Assembly: GCF_038405225.1 (NCBI RefSeq)
Contig: NZ_CP151657.1
Location: forward strand, 3,286,001-3,350,000
Direction of reading: 5' to 3'
Source: Arthrobacter citreus
Lineage (GTDB): Bacteria > Actinomycetota > Actinomycetes > Actinomycetales > Micrococcaceae
DNA length: 64,000 nucleotides
The number at the start of each line of letters is the position of its first letter. Position 1 is the stretch's first letter. The position numbers and the translations under genes were made by a program. Positions 35,481 through 46,018 of the stretch are shown one piece after another. The notes beneath the pieces are model-generated. The model was given only the letters and a program-made list of their open reading frames with translations, was not told the origin of the DNA and did no database searches.

Positions 35481-35749
35481 GAGTCCTGGGTGCCTTCGGC
35501 GTCCGTGTAGCCGCCTTCTTCCTTGGCCGGCTGGCCGCCGTCGGCATCGTCCTTGTCGGTGTACTCGCCCTCGTCGCCGCGGTTCACCGATGCAGGCGAT
35601 GCCTGCTCCCGGATCAGCTGCTCTTCCTCGGCGAAGCGGATGTCGTTGCCCTGGTCGCCGGCGTCACCGCGCCAGTTGTCATCACCGGTGGACTGCCCGC
35701 TCGGCTTGGGGTCGGTCAGCTGTTCTTCCTCATTGGGGTATTCAGACAT
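35477..35749 (-). CDS. Small acidic hydrophilic protein, unknown function
   Basis: 90 residues, strongly acidic (many Asp, Glu, Gln, Gly), with no predicted membrane or globular core. The N-terminus MSEYPNEEEQLTDPKPS has AGGAAGG at a seven-base spacing, which supports translation. It looks intrinsically disordered. It resembles in composition the acidic protein encoded at 41595-41828. No function is proposed. Confidence 0.7.
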   Translation of the reverse strand: MSEYPNEEEQLTDPKPSGQSTGDDNWRGDAGDQGNDIRFAEEEQLIREQASPASVNRGDEGEYTDKDDADGGQPAKEEGGYTDAEGTQDS

Positions 35750-35800
35750 GCGCTTGCCTTCCTGAACGTCTACACAGGACCGGCTCCGGCCCTGCTAACC

Positions 35801-35820
35801 GTGTGCAAAACCCTGCACAC
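35801..35820. repeat. Inverted repeat between topoisomerase IB and the acidic gene
   Basis: GTGTGCA / TGCACAC with a six-base AAACCC loop. It could be a weak terminator of the topoisomerase gene (58 bases after its stop) or an operator of the acidic-protein gene. Confidence 0.35.
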
Positions 35821-35877
35821 TTAACATCAGCATACTTACGACTACGGAAAGGGCGAAAGCCGGCTGTCGCCGCCGAA

Positions 35878-36852
35878 TTACGAAGTGAGCATCATCCGCA
35901 CCGCGGTTTCGGAGGCCGAGAACCCGGCAATGCCGATGACATCGCCATCCATGAAGCGGTCCACAACCCGGGGATCGATGTACGACTTCCGGGCCACGGC
36001 GGGCGTGTTCCCCAAGTGCTCGGCCACCTTGCGGGTTGTGGCGGTTACGGCTTTTTGCCGGTCCTTCTTGGTGGATACCAGGGGGAACGCACGGGCCAGG
36101 TGCATCGCTGCCACCACCGTTGCCTGCCAGGTGCGGAAGTCCTTGGCCGTGAAGTCGCCGCCGGTCACCTCTTTCAGGAACGCATTCAGCGACGAGCCGG
36201 TGATGCTGTGCCACGTCCCGTCCGCTCCCTGATAGGCAAGAGCCGTGTCCGGGTCCGGCCGCGCGAGCATCGGTTCCAAGGCTGCCACCAAGTCGGGATC
36301 TTCGATCAGGGTGTGCCACTCCTGCCCGCTCTTGCCGGGAAAATCGAACCTCACCTCGTTGCCCTGCACCGTCACATGCTCCACGCGCAGCGTAGTGGTC
36401 CCATAGGAGCCGTTGACTTCGGCGTAACGTTCCCCGCCAATCCGCAGGGCGCCGGCGTCGACAATGCGCAGCGCGGCCGCGTAGGCGCGCTGCGGGCCGC
36501 TGCCCCCGGCGCGCAGGTGCTTGGTGATCAGCCGCCGGGCAGCCGGAAGGGACTGTGCAAATTCCAGGGACCTGTCGAATTTCTCCCGGTCCTTCATCTC
36601 CCGCCAGTACGGATGATAGATGTACTGGCGCCGGCCCGCGGCGTCAGTACCGGTGGCCTGGATGTGCCCGTTGGGATAGGGACTGATCCACACATCCGTC
36701 CACGCCGGAGGTATGGCCAGGGACCGGACGCGCTCCAGGGTCTCCCTGTCGGTCAGCACATCACCGCGCAGACCCCGATAGCTGAAGCCCCGTCCCCAGC
36801 GCCGGCGTGAATATCCCGGATGCTCGCAGTTGCTCCTCCGCAGCCGCACCAT
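35878..36852 (-). CDS. DNA topoisomerase IB (poxvirus-like)
   Basis: 324 residues; eukaryote- and poxvirus-type enzyme that relaxes supercoils through a 3'-phosphotyrosine. The N-terminal domain has GRGFSYRG and WTDVWISPYPNGHIQATGTDAAGRRQYIYHP in outline. The catalytic core includes LRIGGERYAEVNGSYGTTTLRVEHV, KDFRTWQATV (an active-site Arg and His region) and the nucleophilic tyrosine in PAVARKSYIDPRVVD. Such enzymes occur sporadically in bacteria; the gene is monocistronic. Weak ribosome binding site. Confidence 0.92.
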   Translation of the reverse strand: MVRLRRSNCEHPGYSRRRWGRGFSYRGLRGDVLTDRETLERVRSLAIPPAWTDVWISPYPNGHIQATGTDAAGRRQYIYHPYWREMKDREKFDRSLEFAQSLPAARRLITKHLRAGGSGPQRAYAAALRIVDAGALRIGGERYAEVNGSYGTTTLRVEHVTVQGNEVRFDFPGKSGQEWHTLIEDPDLVAALEPMLARPDPDTALAYQGADGTWHSITGSSLNAFLKEVTGGDFTAKDFRTWQATVVAAMHLARAFPLVSTKKDRQKAVTATTRKVAEHLGNTPAVARKSYIDPRVVDRFMDGDVIGIAGFSASETAVRMMLTS

Positions 36853-36950
36853 GTTGTTCTCGTTTCAGGTCAATCACACATTCCGGTTCACCCTGACGTT
36901 CTTCCGCTCCGGGTGTGGGCCTTTTCTTACCGGCGGCCCCTGCGCCGAGA

Positions 36951-37919
36951 TTAGCCTTTCAGCAGCCCCTGAAGCCAGAGGTCCGCGGAATGGAAGGCCT
37001 CGTCGCTGGTGTGTTTGGGGATTTCCGGCTCCCTGTGGTCGGCCCGGGGGTAGGACCCCAGGAACCGCAGCTTCGGACTGATCCGGTGCAGGCCCTTCAG
37101 CGCATCCGCCATCCGGGCGTCGCTGATGTGCCCGTCGGCGTCAATGCTGAAGAAGTAGTCGCCCAGGAACAGGCCGGTGGGACGGGACTCGATCCGGCTG
37201 AGGTTCACGCCGCGCGCGGAGAACTGGTCCAGGATTTCCATCAGGGCCCCGGGGTGGTCCTCCGGCAGGGGTACCACGAGGGTGGTTTTGTCCGCCCCGG
37301 TGGGCGCCGGCAGCTCTGGAGCAGCACTGAGCAGCACAAAGCGGGTCACGGCGTCGGCGACGTCGCCAATATCCCGGCGGAGCACCTCCAGTCCCAGCCG
37401 CTCCGCCACCAGCGGTGAACAGATGGCGGCGTCGTATCCCGGATCCGCCGAGGCGAGCCCGGTTGCCGCTGCGGCGGTCGACGACGCGGGAAGATATTCT
37501 GCCTGCGGAATATGTTTATCCGCCCAGTCCCGGCACTGCGCCCAAGCGTGGGAATGCGTGGAAACAGTCGATATTCCGGCCAGATCCAGCCCGGGCCGCA
37601 CCGCCAGGACAAAAGTGATTGACACCAGGATTTCACGCTGGATACGCAGCGGATGGCCGGTGGAAATCGCGTCAAGGGTGGCGCTGACACCGCCCTCCAC
37701 CGAATTCTCGATCGGCACCACCGCGGCATCAGCACGGCCGCTGCGGACCATTTCCAGCGCAGCGCTCACGCTGGTGGCGGGAATCCGTTCGGCTGTTTCG
37801 GCGCCCGGAACCTGCAGCAGGGCAGCTTCCGTAAAGGTGCCTTCAGGGCCAAGGTAGGTGTAAGTCGGCGTGCCGGAGACCGGGGCTCCCCCATCACCTT
37901 CACTCAGCGGATTACTCAT
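36951..37919 (-). CDS. pheA: Prephenate dehydratase PheA
   Basis: 322 residues; converts prephenate to phenylpyruvate in phenylalanine synthesis. YTYLGPEGTFTEAALLQ starts the periplasmic-binding-like catalytic domain, with VVPIENSVEGGVSATLD and the active-site TRF in DAVTRFVLLS. The C-terminal ACT domain has HPGALMEILDQFSARGVNLSRIESRP, the phenylalanine-sensing ESRP motif, so feedback inhibition is expected. The ATG overlaps the rhodanese stop (ATGA), so the two genes are coupled. Confidence 0.96.
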   Translation of the reverse strand: MSNPLSEGDGGAPVSGTPTYTYLGPEGTFTEAALLQVPGAETAERIPATSVSAALEMVRSGRADAAVVPIENSVEGGVSATLDAISTGHPLRIQREILVSITFVLAVRPGLDLAGISTVSTHSHAWAQCRDWADKHIPQAEYLPASSTAAAATGLASADPGYDAAICSPLVAERLGLEVLRRDIGDVADAVTRFVLLSAAPELPAPTGADKTTLVVPLPEDHPGALMEILDQFSARGVNLSRIESRPTGLFLGDYFFSIDADGHISDARMADALKGLHRISPKLRFLGSYPRADHREPEIPKHTSDEAFHSADLWLQGLLKG

Positions 37920-38233
37920 ACGACCGTGGGTTCCTGCCCGTTGTCCGAAACCATGGGCTTGCCGGCTTCCAGCCATGCACCCATGCCTCCGGTGACGTTC
38001 ACCGCGGAGTAGCCATGGGATTCCAGCCATGCCGTGGCCCGGGCGCTGCGTCCGCCCGTGCGGCAGATGACTGCAAGATCCTGGTCGGGGTCCAGGTCGT
38101 TGAGACGTTCGGGAAGTGCGTCGAGCGGAATGTGGAGGGCGCCGTCCACATGGCCCGCTTCCCATTCGTAGTCTTCCCGCACATCCAAAATCCTGGCGTT
38201 GCTGCTGATGTCGCCGACGGATACGTTTTCCAT
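37916..38233 (-). CDS. Rhodanese-like domain protein
   Basis: 105 residues, a single rhodanese domain: ILDVREDYEWEAGHVDGALHIPL, then the active-site cysteine in VICRTGGRSARAT, and GYSAVNVTGGMGAWLEAG. The loop CRTGGRS is consistent with sulfurtransferase activity. The ATG at 38233 has AGGAG eight bases upstream; the open frame extends further but without support. Co-transcribed with pheA for no known biochemical reason. Confidence 0.92.
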   Translation of the reverse strand: MENVSVGDISSNARILDVREDYEWEAGHVDGALHIPLDALPERLNDLDPDQDLAVICRTGGRSARATAWLESHGYSAVNVTGGMGAWLEAGKPMVSDNGQEPTVV

Positions 38234-38362
38234 TTGCGGACTCCTGTTCCTTGCTGGTTGGGGCCCGTCCGGCATGCCGGACCCAGGACCCCCGGGTCGA
38301 TTCCCTCCCAGCCTATAGTGGGAGCCCTGCCCGGAAAATAATCCGCACGTCCCGGAGGTCAC

Positions 38363-39808
38363 ATGCCCGTTCCGCCGCTTCCCGGCTCCGCCTATCTGCC
38401 GCCGGATGAGCCCACGGCTCTTGCGTGGCGGGACCGCCTTGCATCGGGGGAAGTCAGCGCCCGCGAAGTGACCGCGCACTTCCTGCAGCGGATTGAGGAA
38501 CGAAACCCCGCCCTGGGCGCTTTCCTGCTGGCAACACCGGAAACCGCCCTCCGGGAGGCAGCCGAAGCGGACGAGCGGTTTGCCCGCAGCGGTCCGGCGG
38601 GAATGCTCCACGGGATGCCTTTGGCCCATAAGGATCTGGCCGACGTTGCCGGCATTCCCACCACCCTGGGCACCGCCGCACTCACACCGTATGTCCCGGC
38701 GCAGGACGGCCCGCTGCCCGCCGTCCTGCGCCGCGCCGGGGCCATCAGCCTGGGCAAAACGCAGGTTCCGGAATTTGGGCTGAGCAGCTACAGCGAAAAT
38801 CTTGTGGGACCTCCGGCGCGTAACCCCCTGGACCCCTCACGGAGCCCCGGCGGTTCCAGCGGTGGCAGTGCCGCCGCGGTGGCAGCGGGAATGCTCCCGT
38901 TTGCCCCGGGCACCGACGGTGGTGGATCCGTGCGCATTCCGGCGGCTGCCACCGGCCTGGTGGGCCTGAAACCAAACCGCGGCCGGGTGCCGTCCGGCGG
39001 CGGCCAGAACGATCTGGGCCAGTTTGTGGTGGCCGGGCCGCTGGCGCGCACCGCGGCGGACGCCGCCCTGCTGCTGGACGCCATGGTTGCCGGGCCCAAC
39101 CACCACGCAACGTCGGCCGCGCCCGTCGACGGCAGTTTCCTGGCCGCAGCACTGCGCGCCGAGGGAAGGTTCCGCATTGGCGTGAGCACGGTTTCACCGT
39201 TCTCTTCCCGCTTGGACATCACACTGGACCCCGAGGCCACCTCAGCGCTGGAGGCCGGAGTCCGCGACCTCGCGGCGGCAGGACACGACGTGGTGGACGC
39301 AGACCTCAGCTATGACGAGAGGTATCCGGATGCCTTCCGGACGGTGTGGACGGCGTCGCTGGCCACGCTGGAGCTGCCCCGGGGCGGGGAGGCACGGTTG
39401 ACCCCGCTGACTGCCGCGGTCCGCCGCCGGGCCCTGCGCCGTTCTGCGGCCGACCTGGTCTCGGCCATCGACATTCTGCGCCGCTTCGAGGAAGACACCA
39501 TCCGCGCCTACAGCGCTTACGACATGATCCTCACCCCGGCCCTGGGCATGACTCCGCGCCCACTGGGGTGGTACCAGGCAAACGAACCGGGGGCCGGAGC
39601 TGGAGATGAGGACGCCCTGGGCATGGAGGACTACGCCCGGCAGTGCCGCTACTCCCCCTACACCTCCATGGTCAACGTCTGCGGACTGCCGGCCATCACG
39701 GTGCCGACCCTCAAGACGGAAACAGGACTGTCCATGGGCATCCAGCTCATTGGGCGGCCCGGGGCCGAGGCCCAGCTGCTGTCAGTGGCCGCCCAACTGG
39801 AGAAATAA
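38363..39808 (+). CDS. Amidase signature-family amidase
   Basis: 481 residues. The Ser-cisSer-Lys catalytic triad is visible: K90 in PLAHKDLA, the cis-serine in GGSSGGS (about S165/S166) and the nucleophile S189 in [11 protein letters not shown]. It is close to GatA-like and aryl/acyl amidases, but no GatB or GatC gene is nearby, so a catabolic amidase is more likely than a tRNA amidotransferase subunit. GGAGG four bases before the ATG; a TATAGT hexamer about 50 bases upstream may be its -10. Divergent from the rhodanese-pheA pair. Confidence 0.92.
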   Translation: MPVPPLPGSAYLPPDEPTALAWRDRLASGEVSAREVTAHFLQRIEERNPALGAFLLATPETALREAAEADERFARSGPAGMLHGMPLAHKDLADVAGIPTTLGTAALTPYVPAQDGPLPAVLRRAGAISLGKTQVPEFGLSSYSENLVGPPARNPLDPSRSPGGSSGGSAAAVAAGMLPFAPGTDGGGSVRIPAAATGLVGLKPNRGRVPSGGGQNDLGQFVVAGPLARTAADAALLLDAMVAGPNHHATSAAPVDGSFLAAALRAEGRFRIGVSTVSPFSSRLDITLDPEATSALEAGVRDLAAAGHDVVDADLSYDERYPDAFRTVWTASLATLELPRGGEARLTPLTAAVRRRALRRSAADLVSAIDILRRFEEDTIRAYSAYDMILTPALGMTPRPLGWYQANEPGAGAGDEDALGMEDYARQCRYSPYTSMVNVCGLPAITVPTLKTETGLSMGIQLIGRPGAEAQLLSVAAQLEK

Positions 39809-39904
39809 ACCGCATATCCTACCCCACGCTGTCCCGCAGCCCTTCCCAACAGCCGTAACAGTGTGCCGTGGCACCGATTTGTTCGTGACCTTTCTCACCG
39901 GGGC

Positions 39905-39926
39905 TCCTGCGGCAAAAGCCGCAGGA
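39905..39926. terminator. Hairpin between the amidase and POT transporter genes
   Basis: A perfect nine-base stem TCCTGCGGC / GCCGCAGGA with an AAAA loop, 96 bases after the amidase stop and 36 before the transporter. No U-tract; could be an amidase terminator or a leader hairpin of the transporter. Confidence 0.45.
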
Positions 39927-39961
39927 CGGAGATTTATGGGCTGACGCCGCTGGAGACTCCC

Positions 39962-41455
<1,494 letters not shown>

Positions 41456-41494
41456 GCAGCACAGCACCGCACCACCCGCGGCTTCGCGGGGCAG

Positions 41495-41532
41495 ACAACA
41501 ACGACGACGGCCCACGCCGTCGTCGTTGTTGT
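41495..41532 (+). terminator. 17-bp terminator hairpin after the POT gene
   Basis: A perfect 17-base stem (41495-41511 with 41516-41532) with a CCAC loop, followed by TTAA. The stem's 3' arm is T-rich, so it ends well on the plus strand. 39 bases after the transporter stop. Confidence 0.85.
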
Positions 41533-41594
41533 TTAACTCCCTGCCCTGGTGCTAAACCTGAAACAGTAAGCACACTGACGATGAGGAGGATGCC

Positions 41595-41828
41595 GTGACT
41601 GACACCAAGGGCAGGGGCACCGGCAAAGATCCCGCCGAGGCCGCGGACAACCCGGCGGAAGCGCTGGCGAAGGACGCCGCTGACTTTGTCCCCGACGGAA
41701 CCGGGGGCCTGAATGAAACCGACGACCAAGTGGAAGTCCACGCGAGTATTTCCGAAGGCATGAACTCGGAGAACAAGACCTCCGGCACCACTTCCACCGC
41801 TTCACCGGCGGACGGCCGAAAGCCCTAA
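41595..41828 (+). CDS. Small acidic disordered protein, unknown function
   Basis: 77 residues, rich in Asp, Glu, Ala, Thr and Ser, with no hydrophobic core ([20 protein letters not shown] start). GTG start with GAGGAGGA about five bases upstream, so it is well supported for translation. Precedes pgm by 49 bases. It resembles the acidic protein at 35477-35749 in composition, not visibly in sequence. Confidence 0.7.
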   Translation: MTDTKGRGTGKDPAEAADNPAEALAKDAADFVPDGTGGLNETDDQVEVHASISEGMNSENKTSGTTSTASPADGRKP

Positions 41829-41877
41829 AGGAGCGCTACTCCTGCCAAGGGGGTGTTTGTTTGGCATGCTTAGGGGT

Positions 41878-43509
41878 ATGTCTAACCGAGCTGGCACAGT
41901 TGCCCAACCCTCCGACCTTGTTGACCTGACGGCGCTCTTGGATGCCTACTACGACATCTCGCCCGACATGCAGGACCCCTCGCAGCGCGTGGTCTTCGGC
42001 ACGTCGGGCCACCGCGGATCATCCCTGAACGGTGCCTTTAACGAGCCCCACATCGCCGCCATCACGCAGGCGATCGTCGAGTACCGCACCGGACAGGGCA
42101 TCACCGGCCCGCTGTTCATGGGCAAGGACACCCACGCGCTGTCAGAGCCGGCACAGAACACCGCGCTGGAGGTCCTCGCCGGCAACGGCGTGAACGTCCT
42201 GATCGATTCCCGCAACGGCTTCACGCCCACTCCGGCGCTGAGCCACGCCATCCTCAAGCACAACACCGGCCGCACCGAGGAGGCCGACGGCATCATCATC
42301 ACCCCGTCGCACAATCCTCCGGCCGACGGCGGCTTCAAATACAACCCGCCCACCGGCGGGCCCGCCGGGTCGGAGGCCACCAACTGGATCGCCAACCGCG
42401 CCAACGAGCTGCTGGAAGACGGACTGCGCGGAGTCAAGCGCATTCCCCTCGGCGAGGCCCGGCTGGCCGACTCGGTGGGGACGTACGACTTCCTGCAGAA
42501 CTATGTCCAGGACCTCCCTTCAGTCCTGAACCTCGATGCCATCCGCGAATCCGGGCTCCACATCGGGGCGGACCCGCTGGGCGGCGCATCAGTGGATTAC
42601 TGGGGCGCCATTGCCGAGATGCACCAGCTGAACCTCACGGTCGTCAACCCGAACGTGGACCCGCAGTGGGCCTTCATGACCCTGGACTGGGACGAGAAGA
42701 TCCGCATGGACTGCTCCTCGCCCTACGCGATGGCGTCCCTGATCTCCCGCGCCGGCGAATATGACATCGCCACGGGCAACGACGCCGACGCCGACCGCCA
42801 CGGAATCGTCACCCCGGATGCCGGGCTGATGAACCCCAACCACTACCTCGCCGTCGCCATTGACTACCTGTACCGCAACCGTGCGGACTGGCCGAAGAAC
42901 GCCGTCGTGGGCAAGACGCTGGTGTCCTCCTCGATGATCGACCGCGTGACGGGCGACCTGGGCCGCACCCTGATGGAGGTCCCCGTGGGCTTCAAGTGGT
43001 TTGTCCCGGGCCTGCTCAGCGGTGAAGCGGCCTTCGGCGGAGAGGAATCCGCCGGCGCGTCCTTCCTGCGCCGTGACGGCAAGGCGTGGACCACTGACAA
43101 GGACGGGATCCTGCTGGCCCTGCTGGCCTCGGAAATGACCGCTGTGACGGGCAAGACGCCGTCCCAGCGGTACCGGGAGCTGACCGGAAAGTTCGGCGAC
43201 CCGGAGTACGCCCGCGTGGACGCCCCGGCCAGCCGGGACCAGAAGGCGGCGCTGGCCAAGCTGTCGCCGTCGGACGTCACAGCCACCACCCTGGCCGGCG
43301 AGGAGATCACCGCACGGCTCACCGAGGCGCCGGGCAACGGTGCTCCGGTTGGCGGGCTGAAGGTGACCACCGAGAACGCATGGTTTGCCGCACGCCCCTC
43401 CGGCACCGAGGACGTGTACAAGATCTACGCGGAGTCCTTCAAGGGCATCGAGCACCTGCGCACGGTCCAGGCCGAAGCCAAGGCCATTGTGGACGGGGTT
43501 ATTTCCTAG
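41878..43509 (+). CDS. pgm: Phosphoglucomutase (alpha-D-glucose phosphate-specific)
   Basis: 543 residues; interconverts glucose 1- and 6-phosphate, feeding glycogen, trehalose and cell-wall sugars. Catalytic phosphoserine loop [18 protein letters not shown], metal-binding loop [12 protein letters not shown], sugar loop [15 protein letters not shown] and phosphate loop [16 protein letters not shown]. The start [17 protein letters not shown] matches the family; the open frame begins seven codons earlier. CATGCT lies seven bases before the ATG and GGGG directly abuts it, so a leaderless or nearly leaderless start is possible. Confidence 0.95.
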   Translation: MSNRAGTVAQPSDLVDLTALLDAYYDISPDMQDPSQRVVFGTSGHRGSSLNGAFNEPHIAAITQAIVEYRTGQGITGPLFMGKDTHALSEPAQNTALEVLAGNGVNVLIDSRNGFTPTPALSHAILKHNTGRTEEADGIIITPSHNPPADGGFKYNPPTGGPAGSEATNWIANRANELLEDGLRGVKRIPLGEARLADSVGTYDFLQNYVQDLPSVLNLDAIRESGLHIGADPLGGASVDYWGAIAEMHQLNLTVVNPNVDPQWAFMTLDWDEKIRMDCSSPYAMASLISRAGEYDIATGNDADADRHGIVTPDAGLMNPNHYLAVAIDYLYRNRADWPKNAVVGKTLVSSSMIDRVTGDLGRTLMEVPVGFKWFVPGLLSGEAAFGGEESAGASFLRRDGKAWTTDKDGILLALLASEMTAVTGKTPSQRYRELTGKFGDPEYARVDAPASRDQKAALAKLSPSDVTATTLAGEEITARLTEAPGNGAPVGGLKVTTENAWFAARPSGTEDVYKIYAESFKGIEHLRTVQAEAKAIVDGVIS

Positions 43510-43526
43510 CCCGGCCTAGCCCGGCC

Positions 43527-43588
43527 CCGCGAGATGGCGGAAAGTGCGTTTCCCAGGCCTGGGAAGGGCAGTTTCCGCCATCTCGCGG
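43527..43588. repeat. Long REP-like palindrome between pgm and an aldehyde dehydrogenase gene
   Basis: A perfect 17-base outer stem (43527-43543 with 43572-43588; core CGAGATGGCGGAAA) encloses a second palindrome around TTCCCAGGCCTGGGAA. It lies in the 92-base convergent spacer. It may end both transcripts, but the two-level palindrome is unlike the other terminators here and suggests a REP-type element. Confidence 0.7.
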
Positions 43589-43601
43589 TGGGGTGGCGGA
43601 T

Positions 43602-45011
43602 TCAGAGCAGGCGGCGCAGCAGCCGTCGCTTGAGCCCCGTGTAGGGCGGGTAGGCGACCTTCAGCGTGTCCAGCAGCGTTCCCTTGGTGAAGACCGGGCG
43701 TAGCTGGCTGAACGTGTCGAACGAGTACTTGCCGTGATAGGCACCGGTGCCGGACGCACCCGCACCGCCAAACGGCAGTCCGGGAACGGCCAGCTGCACG
43801 GTGCTCACGTTGTGGTTCACGCTGCCGGCCCGCACGCCGCGTTCGAAGGCCTTCCGGGCCGCGGGGGACTGCGTGTACAGGTAGGACGCCAGCGGCACCG
43901 GACGTGCGTTGATAAACGCCATGGCCTCGTCCAGGTCCTTGACGGTGAGCACGGGCAGGATCGGTCCGAAAATCTCTTCCTGCATAACCGCCGAGTCCGG
44001 CGGCACATCCGTCAGGATGGTCGGTTCCAGGTACAGCGAGTCCCGGTCGCCGCGCCCGCCGGCAAGAACCGTGCCGCTTTCCAGCAGCCCGTGCAGACGG
44101 TCCCAGTGCCGGGCATTGATGATCCTGCCCAGGTCAGCGCTCCGGGCCGGATCTTTGCCATACAGCTCTGTGACGGCCTTGGCCAGCTGCTTGCGGAGCT
44201 TCGGAGCGGCATCCTCTGTCACGAGGACGTAATCCGGTGCCACGCAGGTTTGGCCGGCATTGAGCATTTTGCCGAACACCAGGCGGCGGGCCACAGCGGC
44301 CATGTTCCCGTCCAGGACGACGGCGGGTGACTTGCCGCCGAGTTCGAGCGTGACCGGTGTCAGGTACTTGGCCGCCGCCTCCAGCACCACGCGGCCCACC
44401 CGCTCTCCTCCGGTGAAGAAGATGGAATCAAACCGCTCGGCGAGAAGAGCCGTGCTGGCCTCCTGCCCGCCCTCCACCACCACGACGGCGTCCGGGTCCA
44501 GATACTGCGGCACAAGCTCGGCAATGACCGCCGACGCGGCGGGCGCAAGCTCGGAGGGCTTGAGGACCGCTGCGTTGCCCGCTGCGAGCGCGCCGATCAG
44601 CGGTGCCAGCAGCAGCTGCACCGGATAGTTCCACGGTGCAATGATCAGCACCACGCCGAGCGGCTGGGGTTCGGTCCTGGCTGATGCGGGCTGCAGGCCC
44701 AGCGGCACCGGAACCCTGGTGCCGCGGGTCCACTGCGCCAGGTGCTTCAGCGCATACTCCGCCTCAGCCCGTGTAATGGACAGTTCCGTCAGGTATCCCT
44801 CCAACGGATTTTTTCCGAGGTCGCTGGCCAGGGCAGCGGCGAACTCAGACTCCCGTTCGCTGAGCATGCGGATCAGGCCGTGGAGCTGCGCGCGCCTCCA
44901 TTCCAGCGGCCGGGTCCGGCCTGAGTCGCAGGTCCGGCGCACTGCCGCAACCAGTGAGCTGATATCCAGTTCCGGACTGTTCCCTGCGGTTTGCAGGACG
45001 CCGGCGCTCAT
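43602..45011 (-). CDS. Aldehyde dehydrogenase family protein
   Basis: 469 residues, NAD(P)-dependent aldehyde dehydrogenase fold. Motifs: LGVVLIIAPWNYPVQLLLAPLIGALAAGNAAVLKPSE, FTGGERVGRVV, the catalytic glutamate in VTLELGGKSPAVV and the cysteine in NAGQTCVAPDYVLV. This layout (class 3-like, with the short linker before PWNYP) is close to fatty or aromatic aldehyde dehydrogenases. Its ATG overlaps the stop of the SDR gene, so the pair would oxidise an alcohol and then an aldehyde. Substrate unknown. Confidence 0.9.
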   Translation of the reverse strand: MSAGVLQTAGNSPELDISSLVAAVRRTCDSGRTRPLEWRRAQLHGLIRMLSERESEFAAALASDLGKNPLEGYLTELSITRAEAEYALKHLAQWTRGTRVPVPLGLQPASARTEPQPLGVVLIIAPWNYPVQLLLAPLIGALAAGNAAVLKPSELAPAASAVIAELVPQYLDPDAVVVVEGGQEASTALLAERFDSIFFTGGERVGRVVLEAAAKYLTPVTLELGGKSPAVVLDGNMAAVARRLVFGKMLNAGQTCVAPDYVLVTEDAAPKLRKQLAKAVTELYGKDPARSADLGRIINARHWDRLHGLLESGTVLAGGRGDRDSLYLEPTILTDVPPDSAVMQEEIFGPILPVLTVKDLDEAMAFINARPVPLASYLYTQSPAARKAFERGVRAGSVNHNVSTVQLAVPGLPFGGAGASGTGAYHGKYSFDTFSQLRPVFTKGTLLDTLKVAYPPYTGLKRRLLRRLL

Positions 45012-45871
45012 CGGCGTGCCTCCGGCGCAGCATGTGCCGGGGTTTCCGGGCGTCCCGTGAAATGGTCCATCGACTGGTAAACCTTGAACACCCGCCCGGC
45101 AACAACATCCCACAGCGGCTGCGGCAGCAGTCCCCGCAGGGCGCTTCCCAGGGGCACCGTCCACGGCAGCTGGATTCTCGCCTTGCCGGCCATGAGGGCG
45201 GCCCACGCCCGGTCCACCACGTACGCAGGCTCCATCAGGGGCGTCATCAGGGGCCCGCGGGCGCCTGCAAACATGCCGGTCTTGATGTAGCTGGGAATCA
45301 GCGTGGTGACCTGGACATGACCGTTGCCGGATTCATTCAGTTCCAGCCGCAGCGAATCGCTCCACCCGATGACCGCCCACTTGGAGGCGGTGTACACACT
45401 CATCCTCGGCACCGAGAGGGTGCCTGACGCCGAAGCGACGTTCAGGATCCGGGCCGGCGTGCGGCGGGCAATCATTGCCGGCAGGAAGGCGCGGGTGATG
45501 TGCATCGGCGCCACCGCGTTTACCTGCATCACGGCTTGGATGTCCGCCCCGGGATCGTGCTCCCAGAAGTACTTTCCGCGGACAATTCCGGCGTTGTTGA
45601 TCAAGACGTCAGGCACGGCGATCTCCGCCATGGTCTCTGCGGCGGCAGCCGTTACCTCCTCCAGGGAACTGACGTCCAGCGCCCGCGGGTGGACGGCTGC
45701 CGCACCCATGGCACGCAGGTCGGCGGCAGTTGCCTCCAGGGCATCGGCGTTGCGGTCCCAGAGGACCACGTGCGCGGCGCCGCCGCGCACGGCCCGCTCG
45801 GCGTACAGCCGGCCCATCCCCATGGCCGCACCGGTGATGAGTACCGTTCGGCCCGAAACTGATATGCCCAT
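45008..45871 (-). CDS. Short-chain dehydrogenase/reductase
   Basis: 287 residues, classical SDR with cofactor motif TGAAMGMGRLYAE, NNAG in VLINNAGIVRG and the catalytic Tyr-x-x-x-Lys in SVYTASKWAV. A C-terminal extension after the fold ends in PLWDVVAGRVFKVYQSMDHF. The preferred start is ATG 45871; GTG 45901 is an alternative. Overlaps the aldehyde dehydrogenase gene by four bases. Confidence 0.87.
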   Translation of the reverse strand: MGISVSGRTVLITGAAMGMGRLYAERAVRGGAAHVVLWDRNADALEATAADLRAMGAAAVHPRALDVSSLEEVTAAAAETMAEIAVPDVLINNAGIVRGKYFWEHDPGADIQAVMQVNAVAPMHITRAFLPAMIARRTPARILNVASASGTLSVPRMSVYTASKWAVIGWSDSLRLELNESGNGHVQVTTLIPSYIKTGMFAGARGPLMTPLMEPAYVVDRAWAALMAGKARIQLPWTVPLGSALRGLLPQPLWDVVAGRVFKVYQSMDHFTGRPETPAHAAPEARR

Positions 45872-45973
45872 GCTGATCCGTCCGTTCGCGGGATACGACA
45901 CATTCCGACCCCGATTGCTCTGCCGGTAAAATGGTTACGCCTGCAACGTAACACCGTGGACATCAACGCCCGG

Positions 45974-45979
45974 TACTAT
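45974..45979 (+). promoter_or_regulatory. -10 element (TACTAT) of the uracil-xanthine permease gene
   Basis: TACTAT is about 40 bases before the permease ATG, leaving a short leader that holds the ribosome binding site GAAAGG. No convincing -35. Confidence 0.45.
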
Positions 45980-46018
45980 TCTGCACGAACCCTCCCTTGG
46001 TCTTTGAAAGGCACATCC

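Noticed and set aside
38234-38629. Upstream extension of the rhodanese gene
   Set aside because: The rhodanese domain starts at 38233 with a good ribosome binding site; the extra frame overlaps the divergent amidase promoter and has no domain.
45874-46018. PyrR attenuator or purine riboswitch before the uracil-xanthine permease
   Set aside because: The leader after the -10 element is only about 33 bases, too short for either.
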